This document shows, in pieces, positions 1 to 8,798 of a stretch of DNA of 64,000 bases. Under the pieces are notes generated by a model. It was not told the DNA's origin. It saw only the letters and a program-made list of their open reading frames with translations, and did no database searches. A program made the translations under genes and the position numbers. The stretch comes from CAZEDM01 sp964511075 (GTDB lineage: Bacteria; Zixibacteria; MSB-5A5; RBG-16-43-9): contig CAZEDM010000005.1 in assembly GCA_964511075.1 (NCBI GenBank), forward strand, positions 208,452 through 272,451, given 5' to 3'. Position 1 is the first letter of the stretch. Each line of letters begins with the position of its first letter.

Positions 1-1
1 C

Positions 2-196
2 TGCGATTACAAAAACGAGGATATGGACATAGGTTATAATGCCCTGTATATTCAGGATGTATTAAAGCAGGTAGATGGTAACGAGGTGATCTTTGAGCTT
101 TCCAGCCCGGTCTCTGCTGGGATTGTCTATTCGCCCCAGAAGAAAGAGGATGAGGATTATCTCTGTTTGATTATGCCCTTAAGGCTGGTGGAGTAG
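2..196 (+). CDS. dnaN: DNA polymerase III beta clamp, C-terminal end (partial)
   Basis: Only the last 64 residues are in the window, read in frame 2 up to the TAG at 194-196. The visible part, with GYNALYIQDVL followed after about 40 residues by the terminal LIMPLRLVE, matches the end of the third domain of the sliding clamp, where the motif MPxRL closes the protein. The clamp holds the replicative polymerase on DNA. Its position just before dciA and gyrB fits an origin-proximal dnaN. The start and most of the gene lie outside the window, so completeness cannot be judged. Confidence 0.9.
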   Translation, partial: CDYKNEDMDIGYNALYIQDVLKQVDGNEVIFELSSPVSAGIVYSPQKKEDEDYLCLIMPLRLVE

Positions 197-465
197 CGGA
201 CTTTCTATCCTTGCACACGCATAATATTTGAACTGCCAAATACTCATCTTTTTGTGTAAAAACCCAGCCGGATATCGAGAAAGGTTATTGAGGAAGACCA
301 TACCCAGCCAGAGGGATTCACTACTAAAGCCCAAAGAAAGGAGAGAAAAAAGCAGAGGGGAAAAGATTAAAGAACAGGAGATGCGAAAGGAAGAAAGGAA
401 TTTGCAGATTGGCTAAAGATATCAGACTGGGACTTAGTCCAGAATAACTGAAGGAGGTGAATTAC
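197..465. other. Non-coding gap after dnaN
   Basis: About 270 bases without a convincing gene. The stretch from about 320 to 410 is strongly purine-rich. A short frame starting with TTG near 228 has no good ribosome site and a highly charged composition, so I do not call it. Some bacteria place recF here; no RecF-like sequence is seen. Confidence 0.5.
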
Positions 466-1914
466 ATGCTAAAAAAATTATTAATACCTCTTTTACTTTT
501 AGTTTTCACAACTTGTACGGAAAAGGAGAAAACAGAAAAAATGGTTGATCCAGGCCCACTGTTTTCCATTAAAGTCAAAGATAAGTATGGCTGTATCGAT
601 AAGACAGGCAGGGTACTTATTCAGCCTAACTTTGACATGGACATTGGTTTTTCAGAAGGCCTAGCGCCCCTCCAGATTGGCGACAAGTGGGGTTATATCG
701 ATAAAGCGGGGAAACTAGTTATTAAAGCACGCTTCAATTACGCATGGTATTTTTCAGAAGGCTTAGGACTTATCCAGAGTGGTAAGAAATGGGGTTATAT
801 CGATAGGACAGGGAAGATAGTTGTTAAACCTGAGTTTGAGTGGACTTGGGGATTTAGCGAAGGTCTGGCAGTAATGAGCATAGGAGATAACAAGTGGGGT
901 TATATCGATAAAACAGGGAAAATAACTATTAATCCGAAGTTCAGGGACGCGGGTTCATTTAGCGAAGGCCTAGCGCCAGTTCTCACGGAGATTGGAGAGA
1001 AATATGGCTTTATCGATAAAAGGGGAAACATGATTATCAAACCCCAGTTTGATGATGCTGTTTCCTTCAGTGAAGGTCTGGCAGCAGTAAAGATTGGAGG
1101 TAAATGGGGCTTTGTAGATACAACAGGCGAGATAGTCATTAAACCACAGTTTGATTATCGTTGGAGGTCAATCACGAAAGGTGCGGAAGTGGTGAAGCTG
1201 GGTGGTAAGTGGGCGTACTTGCTTGAAGGGCATTTGGTGGTTACTCCGGGAAACGAACTGACTTGGGGATTCAGGGAAGGTCTGGCAGCAGTACAAATTG
1301 AAAATAAGTGGGGTTATATTGACAAGACGGGGAAGATGGTTATCAATCCCGAGTTTGTTGAAGCCACCCCGTTTAGCGAAGGCTTGGCAGCAGTAAAGAT
1401 TGGTTATAAGTGGGGTTACATTGACAAGACAGGGAAGATGGTTATCAATCCCGAGTTTAATGAAGCTGGTCCATTTTCGTTTGGTATAGCAAGTGTAACA
1501 ATTTATGGTGAAAATCCGTTGGACCTGACAAGTGACTGGGAAGGTTATATCGATAAAACAGGTAAATATGTCTGGAAGCCCTCGGATCTTCCACCAGTAA
1601 GCGAGGAGTATTTTCCTACGCCAGATGAGTTCGTGCCCACCGAGGAATTACCTGTTGCCATCAATCCTGGCAAACCACCCTTTCCAGAATTAGCAAGGAA
1701 GGCTGGAATAGGGGGCACCGTATGGGTACAATCCCTAGTCGACAAAACTGGTAAAGTAAGGAATGCGATCATTCAAAAAAACTCAGGTACCAATGTTGGA
1801 TTTGAAGAAGCAGCTTTACAATATGCCTATACCATTCAGTACAAACCAGCTATTTCTAGGGGTGTACCTATAGCTGTTTGGGTCAGTTATAGAGTGGATT
1901 TTTCACCAAAATAA
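466..1914 (+). CDS. WG-repeat lipoprotein with C-terminal TonB domain
   Basis: A 482-residue exported protein. The ATG at 466 is chosen because AAGGAGGTG at 451-459 is an ideal ribosome site for it; the GTG inside that site is not a start. Residues 1-17 form a signal peptide ending in a Cys (LLVFTTC), an imperfect lipobox, so outer-membrane or periplasmic anchoring is likely. About ten WG repeats follow (pattern K-W-G-Y-I-D-K-T-G-K...I-x-P-x-F, spaced about 40 residues), a family thought to fold as a propeller-like or solenoid binding domain. Residues about 385-482 match the TonB C-terminal domain (P-x-F-P-x-x-A-R, then G-x-V-x-V...V-D-x-x-G). Substrate unknown. It sits between dnaN and dciA but has its own intergenic borders, so it is probably not part of the replication operon. 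Confidence 0.85.
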   Translation: MLKKLLIPLLLLVFTTCTEKEKTEKMVDPGPLFSIKVKDKYGCIDKTGRVLIQPNFDMDIGFSEGLAPLQIGDKWGYIDKAGKLVIKARFNYAWYFSEGLGLIQSGKKWGYIDRTGKIVVKPEFEWTWGFSEGLAVMSIGDNKWGYIDKTGKITINPKFRDAGSFSEGLAPVLTEIGEKYGFIDKRGNMIIKPQFDDAVSFSEGLAAVKIGGKWGFVDTTGEIVIKPQFDYRWRSITKGAEVVKLGGKWAYLLEGHLVVTPGNELTWGFREGLAAVQIENKWGYIDKTGKMVINPEFVEATPFSEGLAAVKIGYKWGYIDKTGKMVINPEFNEAGPFSFGIASVTIYGENPLDLTSDWEGYIDKTGKYVWKPSDLPPVSEEYFPTPDEFVPTEELPVAINPGKPPFPELARKAGIGGTVWVQSLVDKTGKVRNAIIQKNSGTNVGFEEAALQYAYTIQYKPAISRGVPIAVWVSYRVDFSPK

Positions 1915-2043
1915 CTGAACGAAAGCAACTGTCGGACAGTCTCAGCATTGAGATTTTTCTACATCAAAGCCTTAAAAATGGTGCTAGTTTGAATTGAATT
2001 ATCCTGAGGCATTGTCTAAGGTGCTGAAGTTGTTGCGCAGCTC

Positions 2044-2119
2044 GTAGGTCGGGCTGTCATAGACCACCAAACGAAATTTATTAATCTTATTGTCGGGTAG
2101 CTATCGTAACCCGACCTAC
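2044..2119. repeat. Inverted repeat GTAGGTCGGG / CCCGACCTAC
   Basis: Ten-base perfect arms, 56 bases apart. The outer GTAGG/CCTAC ends resemble the GTAGGGGC-type palindromes found near 17 kb in this window, so it may be a member of the same mobile or regulatory repeat class. Confidence 0.55.
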
Positions 2120-2207
2120 CATCTCTCATAAATTTCAATTGTTCGGAAATTGGCTTTCCCGAACCAATTTTTCACAAAAAAAACTTACCGAACTCCAAGA
2201 AAAATAT

Positions 2208-2236
2208 TTGCTTATTAAGGGTAAAAATGTTATATT
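2208..2236 (+). promoter_or_regulatory. Sigma-70 promoter of dciA, leaderless
   Basis: TTGCTT at 2208-2213, 17-base spacer, TATATT at 2231-2236. The ATG of dciA is at 2244, seven bases after the -10 box, so transcription should begin at or next to the start codon. No ribosome site precedes that ATG, in agreement with a leaderless message. Confidence 0.6.
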
Positions 2237-2243
2237 AAGACCT

Positions 2244-2546
2244 ATGCAAATCAGAAGCGGAACAGGTCCGGAAAGCTTAGGGGGAATTCTTCAGAACCTG
2301 TTAAAAAACTTGGGATTAGAGAAAAGGATAAATGAACAAAAACTTATCTTGAACTGGGAAAAAATCGTAGGTAATAATATAGCCGAGAAAACCAAGGCTT
2401 TTAAGATAGAAGGGAAAAAGCTTTTCGTCAAAGTGCAAAGCCCCTCCTGGAGAAATGAGCTTTTTTATCTAAAAAAGGAGATCATAGAGAAGTTAAATGA
2501 ATTTGCAAAACAAGAGGTGATAAAAGATATAATCTTTATCAATTAA
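2244..2546 (+). CDS. dciA: DciA-like replicative helicase loader (DUF721)
   Basis: A 100-residue protein with the DUF721 pattern: ILQNLLKNLG near the N-terminus, then W-x-K-I-V-G-x-x-I-A-x-x-T-K (residues about 34-48) and a LFVKVQSPSWRNELFYLKKEI stretch. DciA proteins bind DNA and help the DnaB helicase in bacteria that lack DnaC/DnaI. The frame is open upstream to a TTG at 2139, but the ATG at 2244 matches the family N-terminus and lies directly under a good promoter. It ends 27 bases before gyrB and is probably cotranscribed with it; dnaN-dciA-gyrB order is common. Confidence 0.85.
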   Translation: MQIRSGTGPESLGGILQNLLKNLGLEKRINEQKLILNWEKIVGNNIAEKTKAFKIEGKKLFVKVQSPSWRNELFYLKKEIIEKLNEFAKQEVIKDIIFIN

Positions 2547-2573
2547 TTTTTATGTAGAGGGGGAAGGGAAGTT

Positions 2574-4544
2574 ATGAGTAAAGTAAAAGAGAATTCAGAA
2601 ATCGTTCAGAACGGAGCCGCTGGGAAGGCCGAGGAAAAAGTTACCCCGGGTCGTCATTACGACGCTACCACCATTACGGTATTAAAAGGTCTGGAGGCGG
2701 TCAGAAGAAGACCGGCCATGTACATCGGTGATACCGGCAGCAGGGGGCTTCATCATCTGGTCTACGAGGTGGTGGACAACAGCATTGATGAGGCTATGGG
2801 TGGGTTCTGCGACAGGATTAAGGTATGGATTAACCAGGATAACAGCGTTACGGTGGAGGATAACGGAAGGGGCATCCCGGTGGATTTACATCCCACCCAG
2901 AAAAAGCCCGCAGTGGAAGTGGTTATGACTATGCTGCATGCCGGGGGTAAATTCGACCACCAGACCTACAAGGTCTCGGGAGGTCTGCACGGAGTAGGTG
3001 TCTCCGTGGTAAATGCCTTATCCGAGTGGTGCGAGGTGGAAGTAGCCAGGGATGGAAAGATACATTTTCAAAGGTACGAGGGAGGAAATGCAAAAACGGA
3101 GCTTAAGGTAAAAGGCAAAGCCAAAGGCAGCGGGACCAAGACCACCTTCAAGCCTGACAAAAAAATATTTGAGAAAATAGATTTCAGCTTTGATATAATC
3201 TCCTCCCGTTTAAGGGACCTGGCTTTTCTGAACAAAGGGCTGAAAATAGAGCTGAAGGATGAAAGAATCGGCAAGTACGTTGATTTTGAATATGAGGGGG
3301 GAATAGTAGACTTCGTTGAATTCTTAAATGAGAACAAGGAAGCCCTGTATCCCAAACCCATCTATTTTCAGCGGGTAAGAGATAATATAGACGTGGAGAT
3401 AGCGGTACAGTACAACTCCACCTATGTAGAGAATATCTTCTCCTATGTAAATAACATAGCTACTATAGAGGGAGGAACTCATCTTATCGGCTTTAAAACT
3501 GCCCTCACCCGAACCATAAATAATTACGCCCAGAAAAATAACCTGATCAAAAACTCAGATGTGACCCTGCAGGGCGAGGATACCAGAGAAGGTTTGACAG
3601 CCATAGTCTCAATCAAAGTACCGGATCCCCAGTTCGAGGGACAGACCAAGACCAAATTAGGGAACAGTGAGGTCAAGGGGATCGTGGAATCGATCACCGG
3701 AGATGGACTGTCAGAGTTTTTTGAGGAAAACTCCTCTGTTGCCAAGAAGATCTGTGAAAAATCGATTACAGCTGCTCGTTCCAGGGAAGCAGCCAGAAAA
3801 GCCAGAGAACTGACCCGCAGGAAAGGCGCTTTGGAAGGTGCCAACCTGCCGGGGAAGCTGGCGGATTGCTCCATTGAAGACCCCCAGCATTGTGAGATAT
3901 ATATCGTGGAGGGGCCTTCTGCTGGTGGCTCTGCCAAGCAGGGAAGGGACAGGCGTTTTCAGGCCATTCTGCCTCTGAGGGGTAAGATCCTGAATGTGGA
4001 GAAGGCTCCCTTTGACAGGGTCCTGTCCAATGACGAGATCAGGACTTTAATAACTGCCCTGGGAACCGGCATTGGGAGTGATGAGTTTGATATCTCCAAA
4101 GCAAGGTATAACAAGGTTATCATTATGACGGATGCGGACGTGGACGGCTCTCATATCAGGACATTGATCCTGACCTTTTTCTACCGGTATATGAAGGAGC
4201 TGGTAGAGCAGGGTTATATATATATCGCCCAGCCGCCCTTGTATAGATTGAAAAGAGGAAATACCGAGATGTACGCCTACTCGGACGAGGAAAAGGACAG
4301 GTTGTTAAAAAGATTGGGAGAGCAGGGTGTCGGCATCCAGAGGTACAAAGGCTTGGGAGAGATGAACCCGGAACAGTTGTGGAGCACTACTATGGACCCG
4401 GAGAAAAGGACCCTGCTTCAGGTGACCCTGGAAGATGCGGCAGAGGCTGATCACGTCTTCACCATGCTTATGGGAGACCAGGTTGAGCCGAGAAGGAAAT
4501 TCATTGAAGAGAATGCCAAGTATGTAAAGAACTTGGATGTGTAA
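2574..4544 (+). CDS. gyrB: DNA gyrase subunit B
   Basis: A 656-residue protein, the short GyrB form without the proteobacterial insertion. GHKL ATPase motifs are clear: EVVDNSIDEA with the catalytic Glu and the ATP-binding Asn, DNGRGIP, and GGLHGVGVSVVNALS. The transducer domain follows, then the TOPRIM domain with EGPSAGGSAKQGRDR, the LRGKILNVEKA stretch and DADVDGSHIRTLILTFFYR, and the C-terminal QRYKGLGEMNPEQLW motif. It pairs with GyrA to introduce negative supercoils using ATP. The ATG at 2574 is preceded by a GGGGGAAGGGA ribosome site. gyrA follows after 103 bases rich in hairpins. Confidence 0.97.
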   Translation: MSKVKENSEIVQNGAAGKAEEKVTPGRHYDATTITVLKGLEAVRRRPAMYIGDTGSRGLHHLVYEVVDNSIDEAMGGFCDRIKVWINQDNSVTVEDNGRGIPVDLHPTQKKPAVEVVMTMLHAGGKFDHQTYKVSGGLHGVGVSVVNALSEWCEVEVARDGKIHFQRYEGGNAKTELKVKGKAKGSGTKTTFKPDKKIFEKIDFSFDIISSRLRDLAFLNKGLKIELKDERIGKYVDFEYEGGIVDFVEFLNENKEALYPKPIYFQRVRDNIDVEIAVQYNSTYVENIFSYVNNIATIEGGTHLIGFKTALTRTINNYAQKNNLIKNSDVTLQGEDTREGLTAIVSIKVPDPQFEGQTKTKLGNSEVKGIVESITGDGLSEFFEENSSVAKKICEKSITAARSREAARKARELTRRKGALEGANLPGKLADCSIEDPQHCEIYIVEGPSAGGSAKQGRDRRFQAILPLRGKILNVEKAPFDRVLSNDEIRTLITALGTGIGSDEFDISKARYNKVIIMTDADVDGSHIRTLILTFFYRYMKELVEQGYIYIAQPPLYRLKRGNTEMYAYSDEEKDRLLKRLGEQGVGIQRYKGLGEMNPEQLWSTTMDPEKRTLLQVTLEDAAEADHVFTMLMGDQVEPRRKFIEENAKYVKNLDV

Positions 4545-4550
4545 AATGTA

Positions 4551-4629
4551 GTGGAGGTCTTCAGACCTCCACAAGATTTGTAATGCATCCCGCCACCGAG
4601 TAGGGATGCCGCATTGACACGGTCAATGC
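4551..4629. repeat. Triple hairpin cluster between gyrB and gyrA
   Basis: Three consecutive stem-loops: GTGGAGGTCT-TC-AGACCTCCAC (4551-4572), GCATCCC...GGGATGC (4585-4609) and GCATTGAC-ACG-GTCAATGC (4611-4629), followed by ACTCC. The last two recur near 54.2 kb and 54.5 kb in this window, so they are dispersed repeat modules. They could also attenuate transcription between the gyrase genes. Confidence 0.7.
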
Positions 4630-4647
4630 ACTCCCGAAAGAGAAAAA

Positions 4648-7089
4648 ATGCCCTTAGAATTAGAAAAACAAAAGATAGTCCCGGTGCTCTTGGAGGAGGA
4701 GATGAAATCCTCCTATATCGACTACTCTATGTCGGTCATAACTGCCCGGGCTCTGCCGGATGTAAGGGACGGGCTTAAGCCCTCCCTGAGAAGAATTCTG
4801 GTGGCGATGAATGACTTAAATTTAGCCCCGGGCAGGCCTCATCGTAAATGCGCTAAAATAGCCGGCGATACCTCTGGTAATTACCATCCTCATGGCGAAC
4901 AGGTGGTCTATCCCACTCTGGTCAGGATGGCTCAGGATTTCAATATGAGGTATACCCTGGTAGACGGGCAGGGTAATTTCGGCTCCATTGATGGGGATGC
5001 TCCTGCGGCTATGAGGTATACAGAGGCAAGGCTAACTCCCCTGGCTATGGAGATGCTGGCTGATCTGGATAAGGATACAGTTGATTTCATCCCCAATTAT
5101 GACGGGACCAGACAGGAGCCTGTGGTTTTGCCCTCCAAGTTCCCTAACCTGATCTGCAACGGTTCCTCTGGCATAGCAGTGGGTATGGCAACTAATATCC
5201 CCACGCACAACCTCTCTGAAGTGGTGGATGCCCTGATCGCTTTAATTGACGACCCGGAGTTAGAAGTAGAGGCTCTTTTAAAACATATCCAGGGACCGGA
5301 TTTCCCCACTGGCGGCATAATCTACGGCACAGGCGGGATAAAGGAATATTTTAAAACCGGCAGGGGCAGGATAGCCCTAAGAGCTAGGGCAAGTATAGAG
5401 AAGCAGAAATCCGGAAAGGAGAGTATAATCGTTACTGAGATTCCCTATCAGATAAGCAAGTCCAACCTTCTGGAGAAAATAGCCGAGCTGGTGAACGATA
5501 AGACTATCGAGGGGATCTCTGATTTGCGGGACGAATCCGACAGGGAGGGAATGAGGATAGTCATCGAGTTAAAAAGGGAATCGCCCGCGGAGATAATCTT
5601 AAACCAGCTTTTTAAACTCACCCAGATGCAGACCACCTTTGGGGTGATAATGTTAGCCCTGGCAGATGGTATCCCCAGGATATTAAATCTGAAAGAGCTC
5701 TTGAGTTTGTTTATCGAGCACCGGCACGAGGTTATCATACGCCGGACGAAATATGAGTTAGCCCAGGCAGAGAATAAAGCTCATATCTTAGAGGGCCTGA
5801 AGATAGCCCTGGAGAATATAGATGCGGTGATAAAGCTCATCAAGTCTTCCAAGGATCCTGCTTCTGCTAAGGACGGCCTGATGAAGAAGTTCAAGATGTC
5901 TGAGATACAGGCCAAGGCGATCCTGGATATGAGGCTGCAGAGGCTCACGGGCTTGGAGAGGAAAAAAGTTGAGGATGAATATCTGGAGACGATTAAACTG
6001 ATTGCAACTCTGAAAGGGATCCTGGAGAGCAAAACCAAGAGGATGAATCTTATAAAAGGGGAACTTTTGGAGTTGAAGAAAAACTATGGGGACTTGAGAA
6101 AAACCGAGATCAGGGAGGAGGAGGAGGAGTTCACCATAGAGGACCTGATCGCCGAAGAGGATATGGTTATCACCATAACTCACAACGGATATATCAAGAG
6201 ATTGGGGATCTATGCTTACAGGAGGCAGGGGCGGGGCGGCAGGGGGGTTATTGGGATCGAGACCCGGGAGGAGGATTTCGTGGAGCATCTTTTTATCGCC
6301 TCCACTCACGATCATATCCTGTTTTTCACCAACATCGGCAAATGTCACTGGCTTAAGGTTCACGAGATACCGGTTGGAGGAAGGGTCACCAAGGGAAAGT
6401 CGATTACCAATCTATTGGATTTAGCTGAAGGCGAAAATATCAGAGCCTTTGCCCCGGTCAAGGACTTCGATGAAAATCACTATGTGGTTATGGCCACCAG
6501 AAAGGGGACCATCAAAAAGACCTCACTTGCAGCCTTTTCCAATCCCCGGAGGGGAGGGATTAATGCCATAGGTATCGAGGAAGGGGATGAGCTAATAGAG
6601 GCTTCCATTACAGACGGAACAAGTGACATAGTCTTGGGCACCAGAGAAGGTCTGGCCATAAGATTTCCCGAGAATAAGGTGAGAAGCATGGGAAGGACAG
6701 CTTATGGTGTCAGGGGGGTCTCCCTGCGAGGCAAAGACCAGGTAATTGGCATGGTGGTGATAAAAAGAGAAGCATCTTTGCTGGTGGTAACGGAGAATGG
6801 CTATGGCAAAAGGAGCCCTATCTCTGACTACCGGGTGACCAATAGAGGCGGAAAAGGAGTTATAAACGTTAAGACCTCGGAAAGAAACGGGAAAGTCGTA
6901 GCCATAAAAGAGGTGCTGGAAGATGACGAGCTGATGCTTATTACCGAAAAGGGGATAATCATAAGGCAGCCGGTCAAACAGATAAAAGAGATAGGCAGGA
7001 ATACCCAGGGGGTAAGGCTTATCACCCTGGATAAGGGGGATAAGGTGATGGATGTGGCCAGGGTCGTGAAGGGGGAGGAAGAAGAATAA
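4648..7089 (+). CDS. gyrA: DNA gyrase subunit A
   Basis: An 813-residue protein. The breakage-reunion domain has the catalytic tyrosine in AAMRYTEARL (Tyr124) and the usual YSMSVITARALPDVRDGLKPS start. The C-terminal six-bladed pinwheel carries a GyrA-box-like QGRGGRG (within YRRQGRGGRGVIG), which separates it from ParC; it ends in an acidic GEEEE tail. The quinolone-determining helix reads HPHGEQVVYPT: the positions equal to E. coli Ser83 and Asp87 are Gln85 and Pro89. GyrA cuts and passes the DNA duplex in the gyrase tetramer. It is likely cotranscribed with gyrB. A hairpin with a short T run lies 40 bases after the stop. Confidence 0.97.
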   Translation: MPLELEKQKIVPVLLEEEMKSSYIDYSMSVITARALPDVRDGLKPSLRRILVAMNDLNLAPGRPHRKCAKIAGDTSGNYHPHGEQVVYPTLVRMAQDFNMRYTLVDGQGNFGSIDGDAPAAMRYTEARLTPLAMEMLADLDKDTVDFIPNYDGTRQEPVVLPSKFPNLICNGSSGIAVGMATNIPTHNLSEVVDALIALIDDPELEVEALLKHIQGPDFPTGGIIYGTGGIKEYFKTGRGRIALRARASIEKQKSGKESIIVTEIPYQISKSNLLEKIAELVNDKTIEGISDLRDESDREGMRIVIELKRESPAEIILNQLFKLTQMQTTFGVIMLALADGIPRILNLKELLSLFIEHRHEVIIRRTKYELAQAENKAHILEGLKIALENIDAVIKLIKSSKDPASAKDGLMKKFKMSEIQAKAILDMRLQRLTGLERKKVEDEYLETIKLIATLKGILESKTKRMNLIKGELLELKKNYGDLRKTEIREEEEEFTIEDLIAEEDMVITITHNGYIKRLGIYAYRRQGRGGRGVIGIETREEDFVEHLFIASTHDHILFFTNIGKCHWLKVHEIPVGGRVTKGKSITNLLDLAEGENIRAFAPVKDFDENHYVVMATRKGTIKKTSLAAFSNPRRGGINAIGIEEGDELIEASITDGTSDIVLGTREGLAIRFPENKVRSMGRTAYGVRGVSLRGKDQVIGMVVIKREASLLVVTENGYGKRSPISDYRVTNRGGKGVINVKTSERNGKVVAIKEVLEDDELMLITEKGIIIRQPVKQIKEIGRNTQGVRLITLDKGDKVMDVARVVKGEEEE

Positions 7090-7129
7090 AAAAGCTCAAA
7101 GGTTCAAAGAGAAAAGAGAACTGCTTAAC

Positions 7130-7153
7130 GCCCGGCCGTCGTGTCGGGCATTT
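7130..7153 (+). terminator. Possible terminator after gyrA
   Basis: A seven-pair stem (GCCCGGC with GTCGGGC, one G-U pair) and a six-base loop, followed by ATTTTAATG. The T tract is short. A second small hairpin with a T5 loop (TCCATT/AATGGA) follows near 7168-7184. Confidence 0.4.
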
Positions 7154-7359
7154 TAATGTAGCCTTCCATTTTTTTAATGGAAACCTAAAGATCTCCGTTA
7201 TATCTAACCCCTCTTATCCCACCTACTGCACTATGACACTGTAGAACATGCATTCTTGGCTGTTCCCTGAGCCAATAGGGATGTCTGTTATACCTGTTTC
7301 TGCCTTGTTTCTTTATCCATTATGCATCATTCGATATCAGTGATTGAGTTTAATTTTAT
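7154..7359. other. Intergenic region gyrA-yggS
   Basis: The gap between gyrA and yggS is about 310 bases in total. Apart from the hairpins at its left end and the yggS promoter at its right end, I see no gene, repeat or known RNA in it. Confidence 0.4.
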
Positions 7360-7387
7360 TTGCTTTTTTATTAAAAGGTCATATAAT
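7360..7387 (+). promoter_or_regulatory. Sigma-70 promoter of yggS
   Basis: TTGCTT at 7360-7365, 16-base spacer, TATAAT at 7382-7387, with the yggS ATG at 7403. The perfect -10 box and spacing make this a good promoter for the yggS-divIVA block. Confidence 0.6.
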
Positions 7388-7402
7388 ATATTTTTTAACC
7401 TG

Positions 7403-8092
7403 ATGAACTCAATAGAAGAGAATCTAAAAAGATTAGAGGAGAGGATAGAGAAAGCGGCTTTAAAAGCAGGCCGTAAAAGAGAGGATATAACCTTAGTTGC
7501 GGTTACCAAAAACGTTGAGCCGCAGAGGGTAAATCAGGGGATTGATGCCGGGATAAGGATTATAGGAGAAAACAGGGTCCAGGAGGCAGTTGATAAGTTT
7601 AAATTTATTAAAAAAGATGTCGAAAAACATTTAATCGGGCACCTGCAGACCAACAAGGTCAAAAAAGCCTTAGAGCTTTTTGATCTGATTCAATCCGTAG
7701 ATAGTTTGCATCTGGCTCAGGAGATCTCAAAAAGAGCTAAAGAGAAAGGCAAAATTGCAGAGGTATTAATAGAGGCGAATACTTCAGATGAACCCTCCAA
7801 GTATGGGGTCAAGCCAGATGAGGTTGCTGAGCTTATGGAGAAAGTATCAAACTTGGAGAATATCAGTATAAAAGGATTGATGACTATTGGACTTTTCTCT
7901 GATGAGCCGGAAAAGGTAAGACCCTGTTTTATAACTTTAAGAAAGATATTTGAATCACTTGAGAATGCAAGAGAGGATAACATCGAGATGAGATACCTTT
8001 CTATGGGAATGAGCTCGGATTACGAATTGGCAATCGAGGAAGGCTCAAACATGATAAGAATCGGGACTGCAATTTTTGGTCCCAGGAAGTAA
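7403..8092 (+). CDS. yggS: PLP homeostasis protein, YggS/YlmE family
   Basis: A 229-residue single-domain PLP-binding protein. ITLVAVTKNV contains the lysine that binds pyridoxal phosphate; IGENRVQEA, HLIGHLQTNK, VLIEANTSDEPSKYG and the C-terminal LSMGMSSDYELAIEEGSNMIRIGTAIFG are family hallmarks. The protein buffers PLP and amino/keto-acid pools rather than acting as an enzyme. The frame extends upstream to 7322, but that part overlaps the promoter; ATG 7403 gives the usual family start (MNSIEENLKRL). It heads the same block that in Firmicutes is ylmE-sepF-ylmG-ylmH-divIVA-ileS. Confidence 0.92.
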   Translation: MNSIEENLKRLEERIEKAALKAGRKREDITLVAVTKNVEPQRVNQGIDAGIRIIGENRVQEAVDKFKFIKKDVEKHLIGHLQTNKVKKALELFDLIQSVDSLHLAQEISKRAKEKGKIAEVLIEANTSDEPSKYGVKPDEVAELMEKVSNLENISIKGLMTIGLFSDEPEKVRPCFITLRKIFESLENAREDNIEMRYLSMGMSSDYELAIEEGSNMIRIGTAIFGPRK

Positions 8093-8112
8093 GCTGTTTA
8101 GGATCTTTTTAG

Positions 8113-8179
8113 GGAGTGTAAAGCCTCAAGGTCTTGAGACTTTAGCTTTACAAAAGGCAAACCTAAAGGTTCGCACTCC
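8113..8179. repeat. GGAGTG...CACTCC dispersed element
   Basis: A 67-base unit bounded by GGAGTG and CACTCC with an internal CTCAAGGTCTTGAG palindrome and AACCTAAAGGTT. The element at 30240-30311 is the same kind in opposite orientation, and shorter relatives lie at 9685, 21815 and 54219. Confidence 0.6.
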
Positions 8180-8194
8180 AAATGGAGGTGAAAG

Positions 8195-8740
8195 ATGAAG
8201 ATAACGTCGTGGGAGGTTAAAAATCAGAAGTTCAGAAAGAAATTCAAAGGTTATGACCCATTAGAGGTGGACAGCTTTCTGGAGATACTGGGGGGAGAGA
8301 TCGAGGATGGGACCAAGGAGATAAATCTTTTAAAAGACAAAATCACCACCCTGGAGAATAAGCTTTCGGAATATCAGAATATGGAGCAAACCCTGCAGAA
8401 TGTCATCCTCACCACCCAGAAGACCGCGGAGGAATTGAAGAAAAACGCGGAGAAAGAGGCTGAGCTTTTGATCAGGGAGGCAAAACTCAAAAGCGAAAGG
8501 CTCCTGGAGGAGTCCAATTTAAAACTCTCTGACCTCAAGAGAGGCATAGGCGAGCTGAGGGGCGTAAAGGATGGTTATCTTCTCAGGCTCAGGAGCATAT
8601 TAGAGATGCATAAAAATCTTCTGGAGGGCCTGGAGAAGGATGAGCCTCCTCCCAGGACGGAGAAAAGAAAAGAGCTGACCGACGAGGAGATGGAGAAGGT
8701 GATAAACCAGTTTGAAAAAGAGGACCCCTTGAGCCGTTAA
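8195..8740 (+). CDS. DivIVA-domain cell-division/growth-site protein
   Basis: A 181-residue protein. The first 60 residues carry the DivIVA signature (KFRKKFKGYDPLEVDSFLE, the crossed membrane-binding turn), followed by a long coiled coil (about residues 45-130) rich in Glu, Lys and Leu. DivIVA proteins sense curved membrane and recruit division or wall-synthesis partners. The start has a ribosome site (GGAGGTGAAAG before ATG 8195). Placement between yggS and ileS matches the conserved divIVA-ileS neighbourhood of other phyla. The partner it recruits cannot be read from sequence; SepF is not nearby. Confidence 0.85.
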   Translation: MKITSWEVKNQKFRKKFKGYDPLEVDSFLEILGGEIEDGTKEINLLKDKITTLENKLSEYQNMEQTLQNVILTTQKTAEELKKNAEKEAELLIREAKLKSERLLEESNLKLSDLKRGIGELRGVKDGYLLRLRSILEMHKNLLEGLEKDEPPPRTEKRKELTDEEMEKVINQFEKEDPLSR

Positions 8741-8798
8741 GAACTTTATGACGCCTGTGTCGGGCTTTGTCCCCGGTAGGCAGGAGAGATGACTTAAA

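Larger units (their letters stand above)
1915..2243. other. Intergenic region with palindrome and dciA promoter
   Basis: About 330 bases between the WG protein and dciA. It contains the inverted repeat GTAGGTCGGG (2044-2053) with CCCGACCTAC (2110-2119), whose arms enclose an AT-rich spacer, and a small hairpin CTGTC-G-GACAG near 1929. The right end carries the dciA promoter. No gene is seen. Confidence 0.6.

Noticed and set aside
228..416. Short frame of 62 residues after dnaN
   Set aside because: TTG start, no ribosome site, highly charged purine-driven composition; likely non-coding.
5788..6363. Long frame on the - strand inside gyrA
   Set aside because: Shadow of the gyrA coding strand with no family likeness; gyrA is unambiguous.
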